Assembly: GCA_951799445.1 (NCBI GenBank)
Contig: OX637295.1
Span: 10,850,001-10,914,000 of the forward strand
Length of the DNA: 64,000 nucleotides
Origin: Pseudisothecium myosuroides
Lineage: Eukaryota > Streptophyta > Bryopsida > Hypnales > Lembophyllaceae
Reading direction: 5' to 3'
In this document: piece by piece, positions 24,670-37,740 of the stretch
Numbering within the stretch: the first letter of the stretch is position 1
Layout of the letters: every line of letters starts with the position of its first letter
The notes under the pieces: generated by a model
What the model was told of the DNA's origin: nothing
The model's database searches: none
What the model saw: only the letters and a program-made list of their open reading frames with translations
Translations under genes and position numbers: made by a program

Positions 24670-27600
24670 ACGCAGCGAAGAGCTCTGGTCGCCGGATGTC
24701 TCCAGACTTTCAATTCATCGGTTGTCCCGAAGGTTCGGAGGTCTGGACGTGAAGAATGATCGTGAGGATCGGATTTGTTTTGTGATTGACAGGGACGAGA
24801 GAGTTTCGGATCATCTCAGAAGTCCTTTTTCATGAGTCAAGGCTGAATGTGATATAGGTTGTACGTTGCTTGAGGAACACACTTTTGGAAATGAAAAGTT
24901 TTCATGGAACTTCTCATTCTCTCTAATTGCCATAGAACTAATGAATGAGAAATTCTTTACAAATCTTTCACAACCTTTGAAAACTTTTCTTCAGTAGTCA
25001 CAAGCAATTTGGCACCCAATTCCGTGATTAATCTTCTTACTTCCAAAATGGTAAGCCAAGGTTCAGATTGAGGAATGCGTTTCTAACGGACCCTAATAGA
25101 TTTACTTTGAAATTTAACTGAATTGGCAGTTAGTGAATTAGGGCGGTGCAAATTTCATTGACTAGTGCATGAAGATTTCATTTGTGACTTTAACTTATGC
25201 ATGGCAAGTAGCTAGACATTAATGTCACTCCAAAGTTAATCTCACTATACAATTTCATTTTCTTATGTTGGAAATTAGTTTAGTGAAGTTAAATTTTTAC
25301 AAATTTTATCTTAGAAGTTTGAAAATTTGTGCATTGTAGAAATGAAAAATGCACCTGTTGGTCCAAAAATTAGATCATTTTTGGCAAAGTACCTTGATGA
25401 TAGGTCTTGTCCTTTTTTTTAAGGTTAAAATAGAGTGACTTTTGCAAATTAATATCAAATGAAGTAATAGGAAAATTTAGTGTTGTAGAATGCACCCAAC
25501 CACTTTCATCTGGTTTTTATACTACAATATAATTTTATTTCATTCATGGTTACAGTGTATATGCAAATTTCTTGCTAATCTATGTGCACTTAAGAGTACC
25601 ACACTATCATCATTTTTGTGCTATTATTGTGAAATGTTCTTTAGAGGGATTCAATTTTTTAATGCCTCTTTTAAGTCATGATTAAATGTAAAAGAATGTA
25701 TATTGGTTAATGGAATTTGCATATTTTACTAATCTAAATTTGTTTCAAAAATTTTAAGTGTCTTACCTTTAAAGTCCTTAAAATGTCAATGATGCCACTA
25801 GTTTTCTTATGGTCAAATATTAGATTAAATTGAAAATCGGGGTAAGTTCTTATAAAGTCAATTTTCATCAGATGTTTACGAAATTTTGATACAAGGTGTA
25901 AACATGTATTCCTTTAGTAAGAATCTGTTTTTTTCCCAATCGGGTGCCCAAATCAAAAGTTATATTGTCTTAAAAGCTTGAACTTTTGGCAGCTTAGATA
26001 GTTTAAAAATCTTTGGAGCATCTTTTGCAAAAATGCTCATCAACTTTAGGAATAATTTGGCATGTATGTAATTAATAAATATGGCATACAATAGTCTAAA
26101 AAATTAATTTTAGTTTTCAAATCACATTCTATGAGGACTCAAACTTTATTAGCTATATTTGGGCAATTTTAAAAAAACCAGTATCTTTTAACTTCAACTC
26201 CTATTATTTTGCAATCTATGAAGTCAAGGTTCTTGAAATTTTTCCCACATGTTTTAAATGTTTGTTTCTAATCTTTTACCATTTTATTTTAAGATTTAAA
26301 AATTCCTCATTGTTCAAAAAATCGTCAAAAAATGACTAGTGTATTGCCAATTCACTTATTGTTTTTGCATTGCAAGGTGATTTAGAATAAGCTAGACTCC
26401 ATGTTTGCTTCTAAAATTTTTCATGAGTGAACCCAAAGACCTAAAATTATAATTATAGTTATGAATGGTCAAAATCCTCTTTTTTGTTTAGAGCAAAAAT
26501 TTTACTTTAATAGAGCCTAATTGCCCGAAGTCCAAAGGTCCCATTTTGCAAGAATGAAAAGGAAAAAAATTCACTTTAAACATTATAATCTTTCAATCCA
26601 CATGGACAAATGGGCTGAAATTTTTTCCACACATTGCCTTACTTGTTATTACAATTTTGTATGGTTGGATTTTTTTTAAAGTTTTGATTTTTGATTTTGG
26701 ACAAAGCATCAAAAAGTGTTAGTTTTGAATTTTTTTCTCTTCCAAAACACCCTCCCACCTTTAGGATTTATGATAGTTCTATTCATCTAAAATGGCCACA
26801 ATATTTTTGTAAATTTTTTATATTATTGAAGTTTAAAAAATGGCTATATTATTTTATTATTGGATTTGCATTCAAAATGGTTGTACATTCCTATATTTGT
26901 AATGTTGCCACTTAATCACTTCAAGCTTCAATTGTTCTTTGCTCACATCTAAAATCTCACTTTTATACCTTTTTGTTCAAGATATTTAATTATAAAGTGA
27001 CACATTCAAATCTCAAAGATAATTTGAAGCCCAAGTAAAGCTCATTTTGCTCTTCATTAGGGAACTTGGTTAAGAAATTTTGGATTGGGGAGGAGGAACT
27101 ACGATGAACGTACTCTCCCACAAATCAATAACAAAAGCCAAGCTTTTGGAGTAGACTAGGAGTGCAAAACTGTCGTGAACTCTAGGCTGTCAAGTCGTCA
27201 ACTGGTCGCCGCAATTAGAAATGTACTGCAAAGTGTACGGTAATAGTTTTCAGATTAGAATCAAACTTTGGTGTTGATATACCGACAAAGAATATACTTT
27301 GTCGTGGAACTAAGTGGCTTGCTCTGTTTGTCTGCTTTTGACTAGGGAAGATCAAAATTGACAAAAAAAAGTTCAAATTGGTAGAACCAACTTTGAAAGT
27401 AGAAGAGTGTTGATAGTTGATACAAATATTCTTGAACGTTCTACAATACTTTTTTGTAATTATTCTATCCAATTGTCCATAGATGTAATTGGACCTTCTT
27501 TAGAATGGCATGAATTGTCACATAGCATTAAGGTGGATTATCTTCCTCATTAATCTTTCCTATTTCAAAGCTAGGTCACAATGCGTGATTGTTTTCAAAC

Positions 27601-28378
27601 TCCATTGATTCAAGAGAAAATTGGATTTTCAAATCTCACTTCAAGTTTATATTTCATATAGTTTTCCTTACTAGCAAATAAGTCTTTATTTTTATTTTTT
27701 AAATCAAAATTGAATCTTAACAGAGTTTGATTTTTTGTACATTAATTAGAAAATTTAGTGATCAAATAAATGTAACACAAATATCTATATAAAATTTCCA
27801 CCTATCTCTAGAATAGTTTAGATTGGTTAATTTCAACTATAAATTAAGCAAAAAGTCAAAGAGTTAATGATTGAAGACCTATGCTTAAGTCTTTTTAAGA
27901 TCCAACTAACGTTTTTTCAAGATTTTTAACTAATATTTTATAATAAACTATAATATATGTTCTGTTAAAGATTTTTTTTGGGGGGGAATCTCACAAATGA
28001 CCAATCATAACGCTTTGTATCCAAATCAAAAAAGAGACTTCTTAAATTTCTACTTTTTTTGAAGGGGTGTGAGTATATGACATTGTGACATGCCTCATAT
28101 TGAATTAACAACACGATATAGAGAGGCTTCAAAAGATGATTGAGTGCAATATGAAGTAAAAACTTTATTAAATAAATGCATCAATGAAATTAAACTTATT
28201 GTAGAAAGAATCTGTTTTTAGTTAATAAGATTTTCATTCTAGTGAAAAAAACATAACATCTTTAGAAAAAAACTAATAATTACTTTAAAACTATATAATG
28301 TTTCAAAATTTGTGAATTTCAATGATATAATTTTTAAACTTACAATACAATATTTATTTGGAACATACCAATTCAAAA
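24670..28378. other. No gene recognised
   Basis: AT-rich, with relics that loosely resemble the TTAA-family elements (for example near 25,760 and 26,530) too decayed to bound. The minus-strand frame near 27,215-27,472 has no recognisable motif. Confidence 0.5.
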
Positions 28379-28382
28379 TATA

Positions 28383-29227
28383 GGGTCATTGCAAGAAAAA
28401 TCTGTCCTATTTTCCGTCACACATTCAATGCGGAAGTTGTTTTGTGCCATAAATATTGCAAAAATGATTGAATGAACATGAAATTCAAAAGAAAACTTTC
28501 TATAGCAATAAAAAATGTATTTCAATTATTTCAATTTTTTCAAAATGAATTCAATAGATGAAATTGGATTTTGAATATATGTCACATGTATGGTTTTGGT
28601 GGTTTTTAGTGCTATCAAGTACCTTTTTGAAGAATTTCGTCGTCAAATTTGGTAGGCTAGCTCTTCTAATAGAAATATACATTTTAATGGGAGGGATTTC
28701 CAAAATCAGATTCCAAATGTGTTTTACATTAGCCTAAAGTGTGCTATATTTAGGTTGAATTAATGTTGAATTAAAAATGATTTTTTAGGTTTAGCTTTGA
28801 TCTTCTAACTTTGCCTTTAGCTGACAATAATGGCTACTTTTAAAATAAAAATTTCAAATTCATTTCCTAATTTAAGAAAATAGAAACGTAAAAGTCTCAT
28901 TTTATAGCATAATTTGTAGCCTGTGGCTCAAAATGGTATTCCAAAGTACACAAAAAGACTCAATAGTATTGGTGGGGACTTGTACTACTTCAAATCTACC
29001 ACCGTAAATTCTTTTTTTTATGGCAAAATAAGTATTTCCATCCATTTTGTCATCCAATGATAAACATCGCATGTTGTCAGAATAGTAAATTTGAAATCCA
29101 ATTGACCATTAAGATTTTATGTTCTATGCCCCTAATAATATTGAAGGTGACTTGTAGTACAAAAAGTACTAAAAGGTCAAAAATAAAAAAATGCAATAAA
29201 TAGGACAAGTGTTTCTTGCAATCATTC
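28383..29227. mobile_element. GGGTCATTGC-ended foldback-family element
   Basis: Left end GGGTCATTGCAAGAAA, right end TTTCTTGCAATCATTC, flanked by a 4-bp TATA duplication (28,379-28,382 and 29,228-29,231). The ends are clearly related to F1/F2. The interior is non-coding. Confidence 0.7.
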
Positions 29228-29359
29228 TATAATGAAATTTTAGATAATAGATTACATTTATATACTTGTATTTTATTATATATTTGTATACAAAACAATA
29301 GACTTCATAGTTTGAAGAATATTGTCAAGAATTCATGTTTATGTTGAAATCAAAAATAG

Positions 29360-29909
29360 GCCCCAATTATATATCACACTTGCCAATTTTGAGATTTTTA
29401 GTACTAAATTTAGTATCCCAAAAAACAAATTTTGACCTGAAATTTGGAGAGCATGGTCTTCTAGTAGACTTGTAGCTACCTAGGGAAGGAATTCTAAAAA
29501 TAATTAATTGTATGTGGTGTGGAAGTCCACAAAGTGCGCTTCTTTCTGCTTACATTTTGAAACATATAAAATATTATTTTGGAGTTTTCTTGGGTGAATG
29601 ACCATCTCCATAGAGTTGTTACAAATGGCCAATTTTTATTTTATGTATTTACTTTTGTTTCCTATTTTTAACTAATTTATTCATCAAGATATCCATTTTC
29701 TAGAGATTTGGCACTTTTTTAGTTCTCTAGCTTTAAGATTTTCTTAATGCATTTCCTTTGGTGGTTACCTTCATCTTAAAGGTGTATATGTAAGCCACAT
29801 TTTTTTATTTTTTTAAAAACTATTTTTCTAATTTTACAGTACTCCAGAAGAAAAATTATGAGTACTGTAAAAACACAACAAAATTGGCAGGTGTTTCTTG
29901 CATTCACCC
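29360..29909. mobile_element. Relic related to foldback F1/F2
   Basis: The interior (for example GAAATTTGGAGAGCATGGTC and the following CTTCTAGTAGACTT) matches the arms of F1. The right end reads TTTCTTGCATTCACCC. The left end is not clear. Confidence 0.6.
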
Positions 29910-30089
29910 GCTTCTATTTTTAGCATTTAATAAAATTCATTTTCTAAAAAATAGCTGAATATCTGATATGAGATGTCATTCCATTGCACTCGCATTCCAT
30001 GATAGCAACACATTGACTATTTGATTATGAACTTGTCTTTAAACATATTATTACAATGTTCAAAGCTAATTTCAGTTTTCAAAAGGCCT

Positions 30090-31450
30090 TGGCTACTTTG
30101 AAAAATGCCCCCCAAAAATACCAATATTGTAAATATCTACCATAATTAATTAACTATAATTAAATTGATGACATTATTTTAATGAAACTTGAAACCTTGG
30201 TAATATTGCACACTATATTTAAATACCTTTCTTGTGGTGTATTAGAATCCTCCTTTCATTTCTATTTCAACAAAAAAAAAAAAATGACTAGTTTACTCCA
30301 ATCTTGAATTATTGGTAATACAGTTCATTATAGTACTTAGACAAGCAAACTTGATAATTAGACATTTAGTGCGTAAAAGTTTGAAACTTTAAATAGTGCA
30401 AGAATAGTAAAGTTTTAAACTTTAAATGGCGAATTTTATTAAAATGGTGGTATTCCATGTGCCATTTTCAAACCATAACATCTAGGACAAGTTTACGTTG
30501 CTAACACTTAGGTCAATTATAGATTTTAGAGATCTAGGACTGATATAGATATCTTATCGCGTGGTTTGAAAATCTAGGATTGATATAGATTTCAAAAATC
30601 TAATACTGGTATAGATTCAAGTACAAAAAAAACAGTTCACACTGTGCAGACTGTACTACTAATAGTGCCAAATTAACAAAATACCGCCATTTGAATGAAA
30701 TTGGCCATAAGACCCCTTAAACTAATTGAACAGATTATGGATGACCATGATTTACTGAGTGTGGACATGCGGATAAAATTTAGATGAAAGTGGGACAAAG
30801 TTGAAATGTTGAATGAAGTCAAAGAACATGGAACACTTGATTAAAGGAAATGCAAACATATAAAATGGTTGAAAAATGTATAAGGTTGATGAGATTGGAT
30901 GAAAATTAGAAGTATTAATAGATAAAAGTGGATGATTGAAAGAGTGATGACCTAAGTGGAAAACTCCTTTTCATATTTTCATTACATGATGGTAAACTCT
31001 TAAAACTCTCCTATACTCCTCAGCTACAAACTCCATAATTTATTGGAATTCACATTTAGAATTCCAAAGCCTCTACATTTAGTGTTCTTATTGAGTGAGG
31101 GGGAGCACTGTTTAATAGATTGAACTTGAGATTGACAAAAGCGGCAAATACTTTTTGGTGGATTTGAATGCAACCACTGGTACGGTGACAGAGTTGGAAA
31201 TGCGCATACCCCTTCAGTAGTTTGAATGAGCACAGACAGTCGATCACCCGGAGTTTCAGGCCTCAATGCGTGCATTTCAACTTACTAGCTAGCTCCGACT
31301 CTCCACCATTAATAGATATCGTAAATATGGTTGATGTGCATGTGTTCAGCACTTCGGCTTCATAGATTCCATTAATTTCTTGTCCTTACACGTCATGAAT
31401 CAATTGGTAAGAATAATTGTAGCATCCTCACGACGGCGCCATGAATTCAT
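30090..31450 (+). repeat. PAH-gene upstream segment, with internal MITE
   Basis: Similar in order to 13,745-14,730 and, inverted, to 62,150-62,900. It lies upstream of the TATA box at 31,785, so it may be ancestral upstream sequence of this gene family. A GGCAATTT-family MITE is at 30,427-30,706. Confidence 0.5.
30427..30706. repeat. MITE, GGCAATTTCATT family, diverged
   Basis: Ends GGCGAATTTTATTAAAATGG and CCATTTGAATGAAATTGGCC. Longer and more diverged than the copies at 14,811 and 62,254. Confidence 0.6.
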
Positions 31451-31784
31451 TTGAAATGGAGGTAATTAAAGATTGGGTCAAGCGGTCAATTGACTAATAC
31501 AGTCGTCGAGATGGGGAAAAAATGAACCGACTCCGTTCAATTCGCTTAGTTTGAGCACCGTTGACAAAGGAAATGAACTTGCATTGTAAGGGTTCCAACT
31601 AAGAAGAGTTTGATTACTGGATCTAGAATTCTACAGTAGATTATTGATGATTACCAAGATGGATCAGAACTAAAAACCTAGCAATTGTGGAAAAATTCAT
31701 GGGAACCAACGTTCCCCCAAACTTTCCAGACAATGGATGATCGTTAGTGCTCCGCTACTTTCCCAGAGTTACTTGGTTGCGTTC

Positions 31785-31793
31785 CTATAAGAG
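31785..31793 (+). promoter_or_regulatory. TATA box of the split PAH-type gene
   Basis: CTATAAGAG in a block conserved with the minus-strand promoter at 24,659. Conserved transcribed bases and a GTAAGTTCC donor at about 31,857 follow. Confidence 0.55.
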
Positions 31794-32264
31794 CACAGCC
31801 CAATGCCGCAGCAGGTCACTTTCTTGCACTCTTGTCAGTTGATTGTCTTCTTTATTCGTAAGTTCCTTAATCGATCGAACTCTGCAGCTTAGTTAGATTG
31901 ATTGGCTCTCGAGCCTGCTCTGGAGTTGGAAATCAATAGACTGTCTTGTTCATGATTTAGTCATTCACATTGTTGTAGTTTTTTTTATTGTTGTAGGTTT
32001 TGCTATCAAGTTGTATGCATGCGGTAGCTGTCCCTAACTTGCTTGAACAAAGCTTGGTTAGCTTGCCTATGGCTTCTTGCTGACCAGCTTTGTAATTGTT
32101 TCATACTTGTACTTTAAAGGCTTACTCCTTTCCTTTTTTTCTCTAAATTTGTTGCGTACATAAAGCTGTTGCGGGCTGCAGACAAGAAGCAGCTGTAATT
32201 AGTACTGACCCCGGTACTGATCCTATCCCGACATTTGCTTTTATTGATTACAGGAAAGCAAAAG

Positions 32265-32594
32265 TGTTGAATTTCACGTCTTCTATTCAGATAATTCAAC
32301 CAAGATTAAGCCTTGGATTTATACAAGAGTTCCCAGAGGAACTGGTACTGTCAATGGGCTTCAGTTACTAATGACCACTAAGGATGCAAAACGGCTGTAC
32401 AGGGCTAATTAAGCAAGTTCCACTAACAAGAATTATAACTAAGCTAACTCCACTAACTGATGTACATGCCGGTGTAGCATTTACAGTTACAGTCTGATTT
32501 GTTTGTGTACCGTTTAATCTCCTGAGCTGGATTGTACAGGTGGCACGAAGAATTGCGTGACGTGGACGCGGGGTTCAAGGAGCGTTCTTCAACA
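32265..32594 (-). repeat. Copia 3' LTR
   Basis: Ends TGTTGAA and TTCAACA. Nearly the same as 60,479-60,809. It is the downstream LTR because the element reads on the minus strand. Confidence 0.95.
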
Positions 32595-32604
32595 CCCTCC
32601 CTCG
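32595..32604 (-). promoter_or_regulatory. Polypurine tract
   Basis: On the minus strand GCGAGGGAGGG directly precedes the 3' LTR, where plus-strand DNA synthesis starts in LTR elements. Confidence 0.75.
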
Positions 32605-33186
32605 CTCCAAGAAACCCTAATCTTGCGGAGAGGTGGGGCACGCTGAATTGAGAGAATGGCGCGTGTGCTCTTCTTCTCGGTTGAGGCTATGATCGTCCTT
32701 TGAGAGGCTGAGGGTCAGATGTCGTTGGTGAGCCTGTTGTGGTGCACCCCTTTTTGATTCTCTGGTTGCTTTGAATTTGATACGCACGGATGTCGATCGG
32801 GGCTTGCTTCACTTGTTGGCTTCAGGTTCAGATTCTCTTGTTGGCGTTGTGGCTGATTGCGCTGGCGGTTCGTCGAGCTTGTGGCAACGTTCAGGCGCTT
32901 TGTGTGTGGCTGTGGTATCTGATCCCGCAGCACGTGGACGCAGCGTGCCGTGAGAGTGGGAGCGCGGAGCCTGAGGCCTTCATCCGTGGTGACGTTAGGG
33001 TTGCTGGAAATCGGGCTGTGTCTGCATCAGGTATAGAGATCCATTGGAGGAATTTGGTGGAGCACCCCGACAGCTGGTGGGAGAACCGAGCGACCAAGCG
33101 AAACCCTAGGGCTCCGGATTTCAGAAATAGAGATAGCATAGTGGCATTGTGGTTGGATAATTCTCAGACTCCAGCTTGGGCGCGCA

Positions 33187-34886
33187 TTAGGTATGGGATT
33201 TAGAGAAAGGGTAGGGAATCACACCTGCTAGGCGTCGATTTTCAGCGAAACTCTTGTGCGGAAGAGGTTTCGTAAGGAAGTCCGCGAGTTGAGTGTTGGT
33301 GGGGGTGTACTCCATTTGTATTGCTCTTGCGCTTGCAGCCTCCCTTATAAAATGGTGGTGGATCTCTATATGCTTCGTTCTTGCGTGAAGTACTGGATTT
33401 TTGACGAGTTTCAGACTGGATTGATTGTCGCAAAGCAGGGTAGTGGGTTGATCTGTGAGGACGCCCAACTCTTGAAGCATTCGCCAGAAGTGGATTATGT
33501 CTTTTGCAGAGTCAGTGAGTACCCTGTACTCAGCTTCAGTACTTGAAAGTGAAACAATGGGCTGGAGTTTGCTGCTTCAGCATATTGGAGCGTCACCGAA
33601 CTTGTGTAAGATTCCAGAGGTCGATCTGCGAGTATGAAGATCCCTGCCCCAGTCCGCATTGGAGTAGGTGTGGAGATTGCAGTCGTTATCTGAAGGGAAG
33701 AATATCCCATGATCGATTGTACCTCGGAGGTATCGGAGAATCTTCTTGGCTGCCTGATAGTGGGCTTCTTCAGGTTCCTGCATATACCTGGCGACGTTGT
33801 TAACAGCATAGGAGATGTTAGGTCTAGTGTATGCGAGGTACAATAAGCTTCCCACTAGCGATTGGAAAGTCGATGGATTTGTTTGCCTGGTTCCCATCTT
33901 CTTTTGGAGGTGATCTTTGGGATCGATGGGGAGCTTGGTGGGGTTGCAGTCTTGCATGTTGAACTTCTCCAGGAGCTTCTGTATGTAGCCCCTCTGGCTT
34001 ATGAAGATGCCGCTTGAATCACGGTGGATTTCGACGCCGAGATAGCTGCTTGCCTCGTTCAGGTCAGTCATCTTGAACTCGTTTTGTAACTTCGCCTTCA
34101 GATCGGCAATTGATTGCTGGTCGTCTCCTGTAATTATCAGGTCGTCCACGTAGAGGAGCAAAATGGTGAGCTTCCCATCCTTCCTTGAAAAATACATGTT
34201 TGGATCGGTGCTGCTTTGAGTTAGTCCGTGGAGCTTTAGCCACTCGGTGATTCGGTCATACCACACCTTTGGTGACTGCTTGAGTCCGTATAGGGCTCGA
34301 TTAATCCTGCATACCTTTGTGCTGTCTCCAGATCCCGGAAATCCAGCAGGAATTTCCATTAAAATGTCTTCGTCAATTGTTCCGTTAAAGAACGCGGTGA
34401 TCACGTCCATCTGATGCAGGGGCCAATTGTTTTTGGCTGCCAACACAAATATAGCAAGAATTGTGGACCATTTTACTACGAGCGCAAAGACTTCATTAAA
34501 ATCTATACCCTCACGCTGCTAGAAGCCTCTAGCAATGAGCCTGGCCTTTAGTTTGTTGATTTTCCCTTGGACATTCTTTTTGATCCTAAACAACAACTTA
34601 GCAGTGATTGGTTTGCGATTGTGGGGTCGGTCAACTACTTCCCACGTCTTGTTGCTGAGAATGGATGCAACCTCGCTGTCTATAGCTTCCCTCCACTCTG
34701 CCTGTTGGGATGCGGTTTGGAAGTCTAGTGGTTCGTCAATCAATTCTGAGATTAAGGTCCAGAAGTCTTTCATTTTTACCGGGGGTGCTCTGTTTCTACT
34801 TGGGTAGCGTCGTTCTGCGGGTCCGGCGCTACGATTTGCCGGTGCGGGTCGCAGATTAGATCTGGTCTTTGACGGATGTGTTTGGT
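33187..34886 (-). pseudogene. Copia pol, C-terminal half (reverse transcriptase and RNase H)
   Basis: Reading from 34,886 the frame passes a polar linker, the RT start, and the ARLIARGF motif. It continues through the catalytic YVDD (near 34,150) and ILRYLRGT. The RNase H part includes LSSTEAEY, LCDNQSSLKL and HARTKHIEI. Two in-frame stops break it: TAG at 34,519-34,521 and TGA at 33,577-33,579. No frameshift was found. It is separated from the integrase half by the nested transposon, and the frame is conserved across that insertion once the insert and one 8-bp duplication are discounted. Confidence 0.9.
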
Positions 34887-34894
34887 CAATGGGT
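34887..34894. repeat. Target-site duplication, left (CAATGGGT)
   Basis: Matches CGATGGGT at 57,847-57,854 in seven of eight bases. The two copies flank the large nested transposon, and copia pol reads through the single-copy site in frame. Confidence 0.8.
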
Positions 34895-34926
34895 TGAAGT
34901 ATGCTAGACCCCCTATACTTGTGGCA
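34895..34926 (+). repeat. Left terminal inverted repeat
   Basis: The core GCTAGACCC with flanking AAGTAT matches the right end in the opposite orientation. GTAC motifs follow at once (three in 34,934-34,970). Confidence 0.75.
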
Positions 34927-34989
34927 AATTTCTGGAGTACTATATCTTCCAATAAGTACTCATTTGTACTCTACCGGATTTTTGGGGTT

Positions 34990-35200
34990 CTATTTTTTGG
35001 TCTACAATTGAAAATAAAAATTGGTCGAGTGGTCCACCAATGGAAAGCGAGCGCTTGACATCACCCTGACATCGGCCTGCTTTACGAACAAGGGGGGCAT
35101 GATTTTAGCAGCTCGAGTAAGGATAAGGCTGCTTAATATAACTTGATTACAAGCTTCCGGGTTGGTTCAGGATCACCATCCAGCCTGGTTCAAGATCGCC
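34990..35200. other. Left arm, non-coding
   Basis: Non-coding transition from the GTAC-rich end to the tandem repeats. No gene seen. Confidence 0.5.
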
Positions 35201-35440
35201 ATTCCAGCCCGCCATTTCAAAAAGTTTTAATTTTAAATCGAACCACTTCCGGTCTGCCACCTGCCCATGCAAGTTGGAAACAGGGCAAAAAAAGAAGCCC
35301 CTATAGTCATGTTCAGGATCGCATTCCAGCCCACCATTTCAAAAAGTTTTAATTTCAAATCGAACCACTCCCGGTCTGCCACCTGCCCATGCAAGTTAGA
35401 AACAGGGCAAAAAAAGAAGCCCCCATAGTCATGTTCAAGC
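35201..35440. repeat. Two-copy 122-bp tandem duplication
   Basis: The block starting ATTCCAGCCC at 35,201 recurs at 35,323 with few changes. Confidence 0.85.
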
Positions 35441-35819
35441 TTCTGAATTAATTTTGTTATTTGCATCCAAAGCTTGGATGTAACGTACTTAAACATTTTC
35501 TATTCATCCAATTTTATTAATATAAAATTATGATGATTAAGGTTAGTAAACTCTGGTTTGCACAAAATGTATTATATTCTTATGAATGATGATTGGATGA
35601 GAATTTATTTCGAACATTTTTAGAATTTTGTGTAACTTTTATTAAGCAAAATTAATAATTATTTACATATACTTTGAATGTCTATACTATTATATTTAAT
35701 TTGAAAATTAAAATTGCATAAATAATTTAAAATCAAATGGGAGTATATTTTATGATAATCTACATATAGGAAAATGGGTTGGTGGTTTTGGTGAAGTAAT
35801 CCACCCAAATATTATTTAT

Positions 35820-36605
35820 TTGACCGTTGATCACGCTTTGCACACTCAAGCCAAAAAAATGGGGAGTGTGGTGGATTGATGTGAAGGACTCCATCCAAAT
35901 TAAAAAAATTGGGGCAACATAGAAGTGCTTTGCACATCCAATCAAAAAAAAAGGAGAGTGTGGTAGACCGGTGTGAAGGACACCACCCAAATAAATTTTA
36001 TTTGGGTGGCATAGAAGTGCTTTGCACACTCAAACCAAAAAAATAGGGAGTGTAGTAGGCCGGTGTGAAGTACTCCACCCAAATAAATTTTATTTGGGTG
36101 TAGAAGTGCTTTGCGTATCCAAACTAAAAAAAATGGGAGTGTAGTAGGTTCTTATGAAGGATTGCATCCAAAAAAAAATTATTTGGATGACATAGAAGTG
36201 CTTTGCACACCCAAGCGAAAAAAAATGGGGAGTGTAGTGGGCCGGTGTGAAGTACTCCATCCAAATAAATTTTATTTGGCTATAAAAGTATTTTGCACAT
36301 CCAAACTAAAAAAATAGGAAGTGTGGTAGGCTAGTGTGAAGTACTTCACTCAAATAAATTTTATTTTGGTGTAAAAGTGCTTTGCACATCCAAACCAAAA
36401 AAATAGGGAGTGTGGTAGGCTGGTGTAAAGTACTCCACTTGAATAAATTTTATTTGGGTTTAGAAGTGCTTTTTGTACACCCAAATCAAAAAATTAGTGA
36501 GTGTGGTAGGCCGGTGCAAAAGACTGCACCCAAACAAATTTCATTTCCAGGGTATACAAGTGCTTTGCACATCCAACTAAAAAAATATGGGAAGGGTTGT
36601 GGAAA
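35820..36605. repeat. ~90-bp minisatellite, about nine units
   Basis: Each unit contains AAGTGCTTTGCACAC(T/C)CAA, a short A-run and GGGAGTGTGGT. Unit starts are near 35,832, 35,926, 36,018, 36,105, 36,197, 36,287, 36,377, 36,467 and 36,560. Open frames across it are periodic by-products. Confidence 0.9.
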
Positions 36606-37740
36606 TGAATTCTATTTCTACTGTATTCTACATATTTGAAGGAGTCAATACTCTGATATTTTATTTGTAATCCATTGTGATTGTAAACAAAATGGGGATA
36701 CATTCTAAGTCAACTAATCCAATTTAATGTCCAATAAAATTTGTCTTGGATTTAATAATCAAACACTGTAATAAATTATAGTGCCAAATGTTATAATTGT
36801 TGGTATTCAATTTTCAGTTGTTTATACTTTCGTATTACAGATAACAATTTAGACTTTATATAAATTATAAGCAGTTCACTTGATTTAATTATAAAATTAA
36901 TAAGCAAGATGCCTAATCATGAATTTTCTACTATTTTCATAACCTATTTACAAATTCATTTGAAAAAATAAGCGGGTACTAATAAAAATGAAATAGCCAC
37001 AAATCATAATTCATGAATAGTCACAATATATTTTAAACAGCATATGAATTCAATACTTCTGCAATTCAAGTTAGAATTATCCACTAGTTGTCTAGGATCC
37101 TGTTTAAATTTATTTCACGTAAGTATACTCAAATCCTCTACCATAATTTTGTTTAAATTTAATTCACATATTGCCCAAACCTTCTACCGGAATTTTGTTC
37201 AAATTTAATTCATATATTGTACAAATCATCTATTGTGATTTCATGAATTAACATATTTAATTAATATGTTGACTACACCTTTTAAGTATGGAAGATTGTC
37301 CACTATTATAATTGTTGATATTCAATTTGGGTGTGTCTATACTTTTGGATTTTATATTTCTACGAATTACGGAGGTAATTCAAAGATGGAATATGCTCAT
37401 GCAATCTACAAAAGTAGGAAAAAAAAATTGGTGTTTGTTCAACTACAATCTACAAATTCGATATAATAGATTACATAGAAACTTTAATTTTTTATTAGGT
37501 CATAAATCCTTTATAAATACCTATAGATCATTCAACATAATTCATAATTCAATTGTTGTATACTTTTAGCAAATTTTGGCCAAGTGCTGTTTTGTAAAAG
37601 TCTAGGATATTAATTATATTATTGAGTTTTTGTCCTAAAGATACTACCAACGTACTATAGTTTAAGGAGGTATTTAATATAAATGTGTTTCATTTTGAAA
37701 TGTGAAAGACTATAAATCATATATATTTTTAAGCGATCTA
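36606..37740. other. No gene recognised
   Basis: AT-rich left-arm DNA with loosely repeated TTAATTCATATATTG-like blocks at 37,130-37,230. No gene. Confidence 0.55.

Noticed and set aside
24507..24713. 68-codon minus-strand frame at the PAH promoter
   Set aside because: It covers the TATA box and first transcribed bases, and its sequence is not conserved as protein in the paralogue.
34997..35060. tRNA-like A box (TGGTCGAGTGG), possible SINE head
   Set aside because: No B box at the right distance, no tRNA fold, and no tail could be read.
35820..36605. Regular repeats as a CRISPR array
   Set aside because: The units are contiguous and similar throughout with no unique spacers, and the host is a plant.
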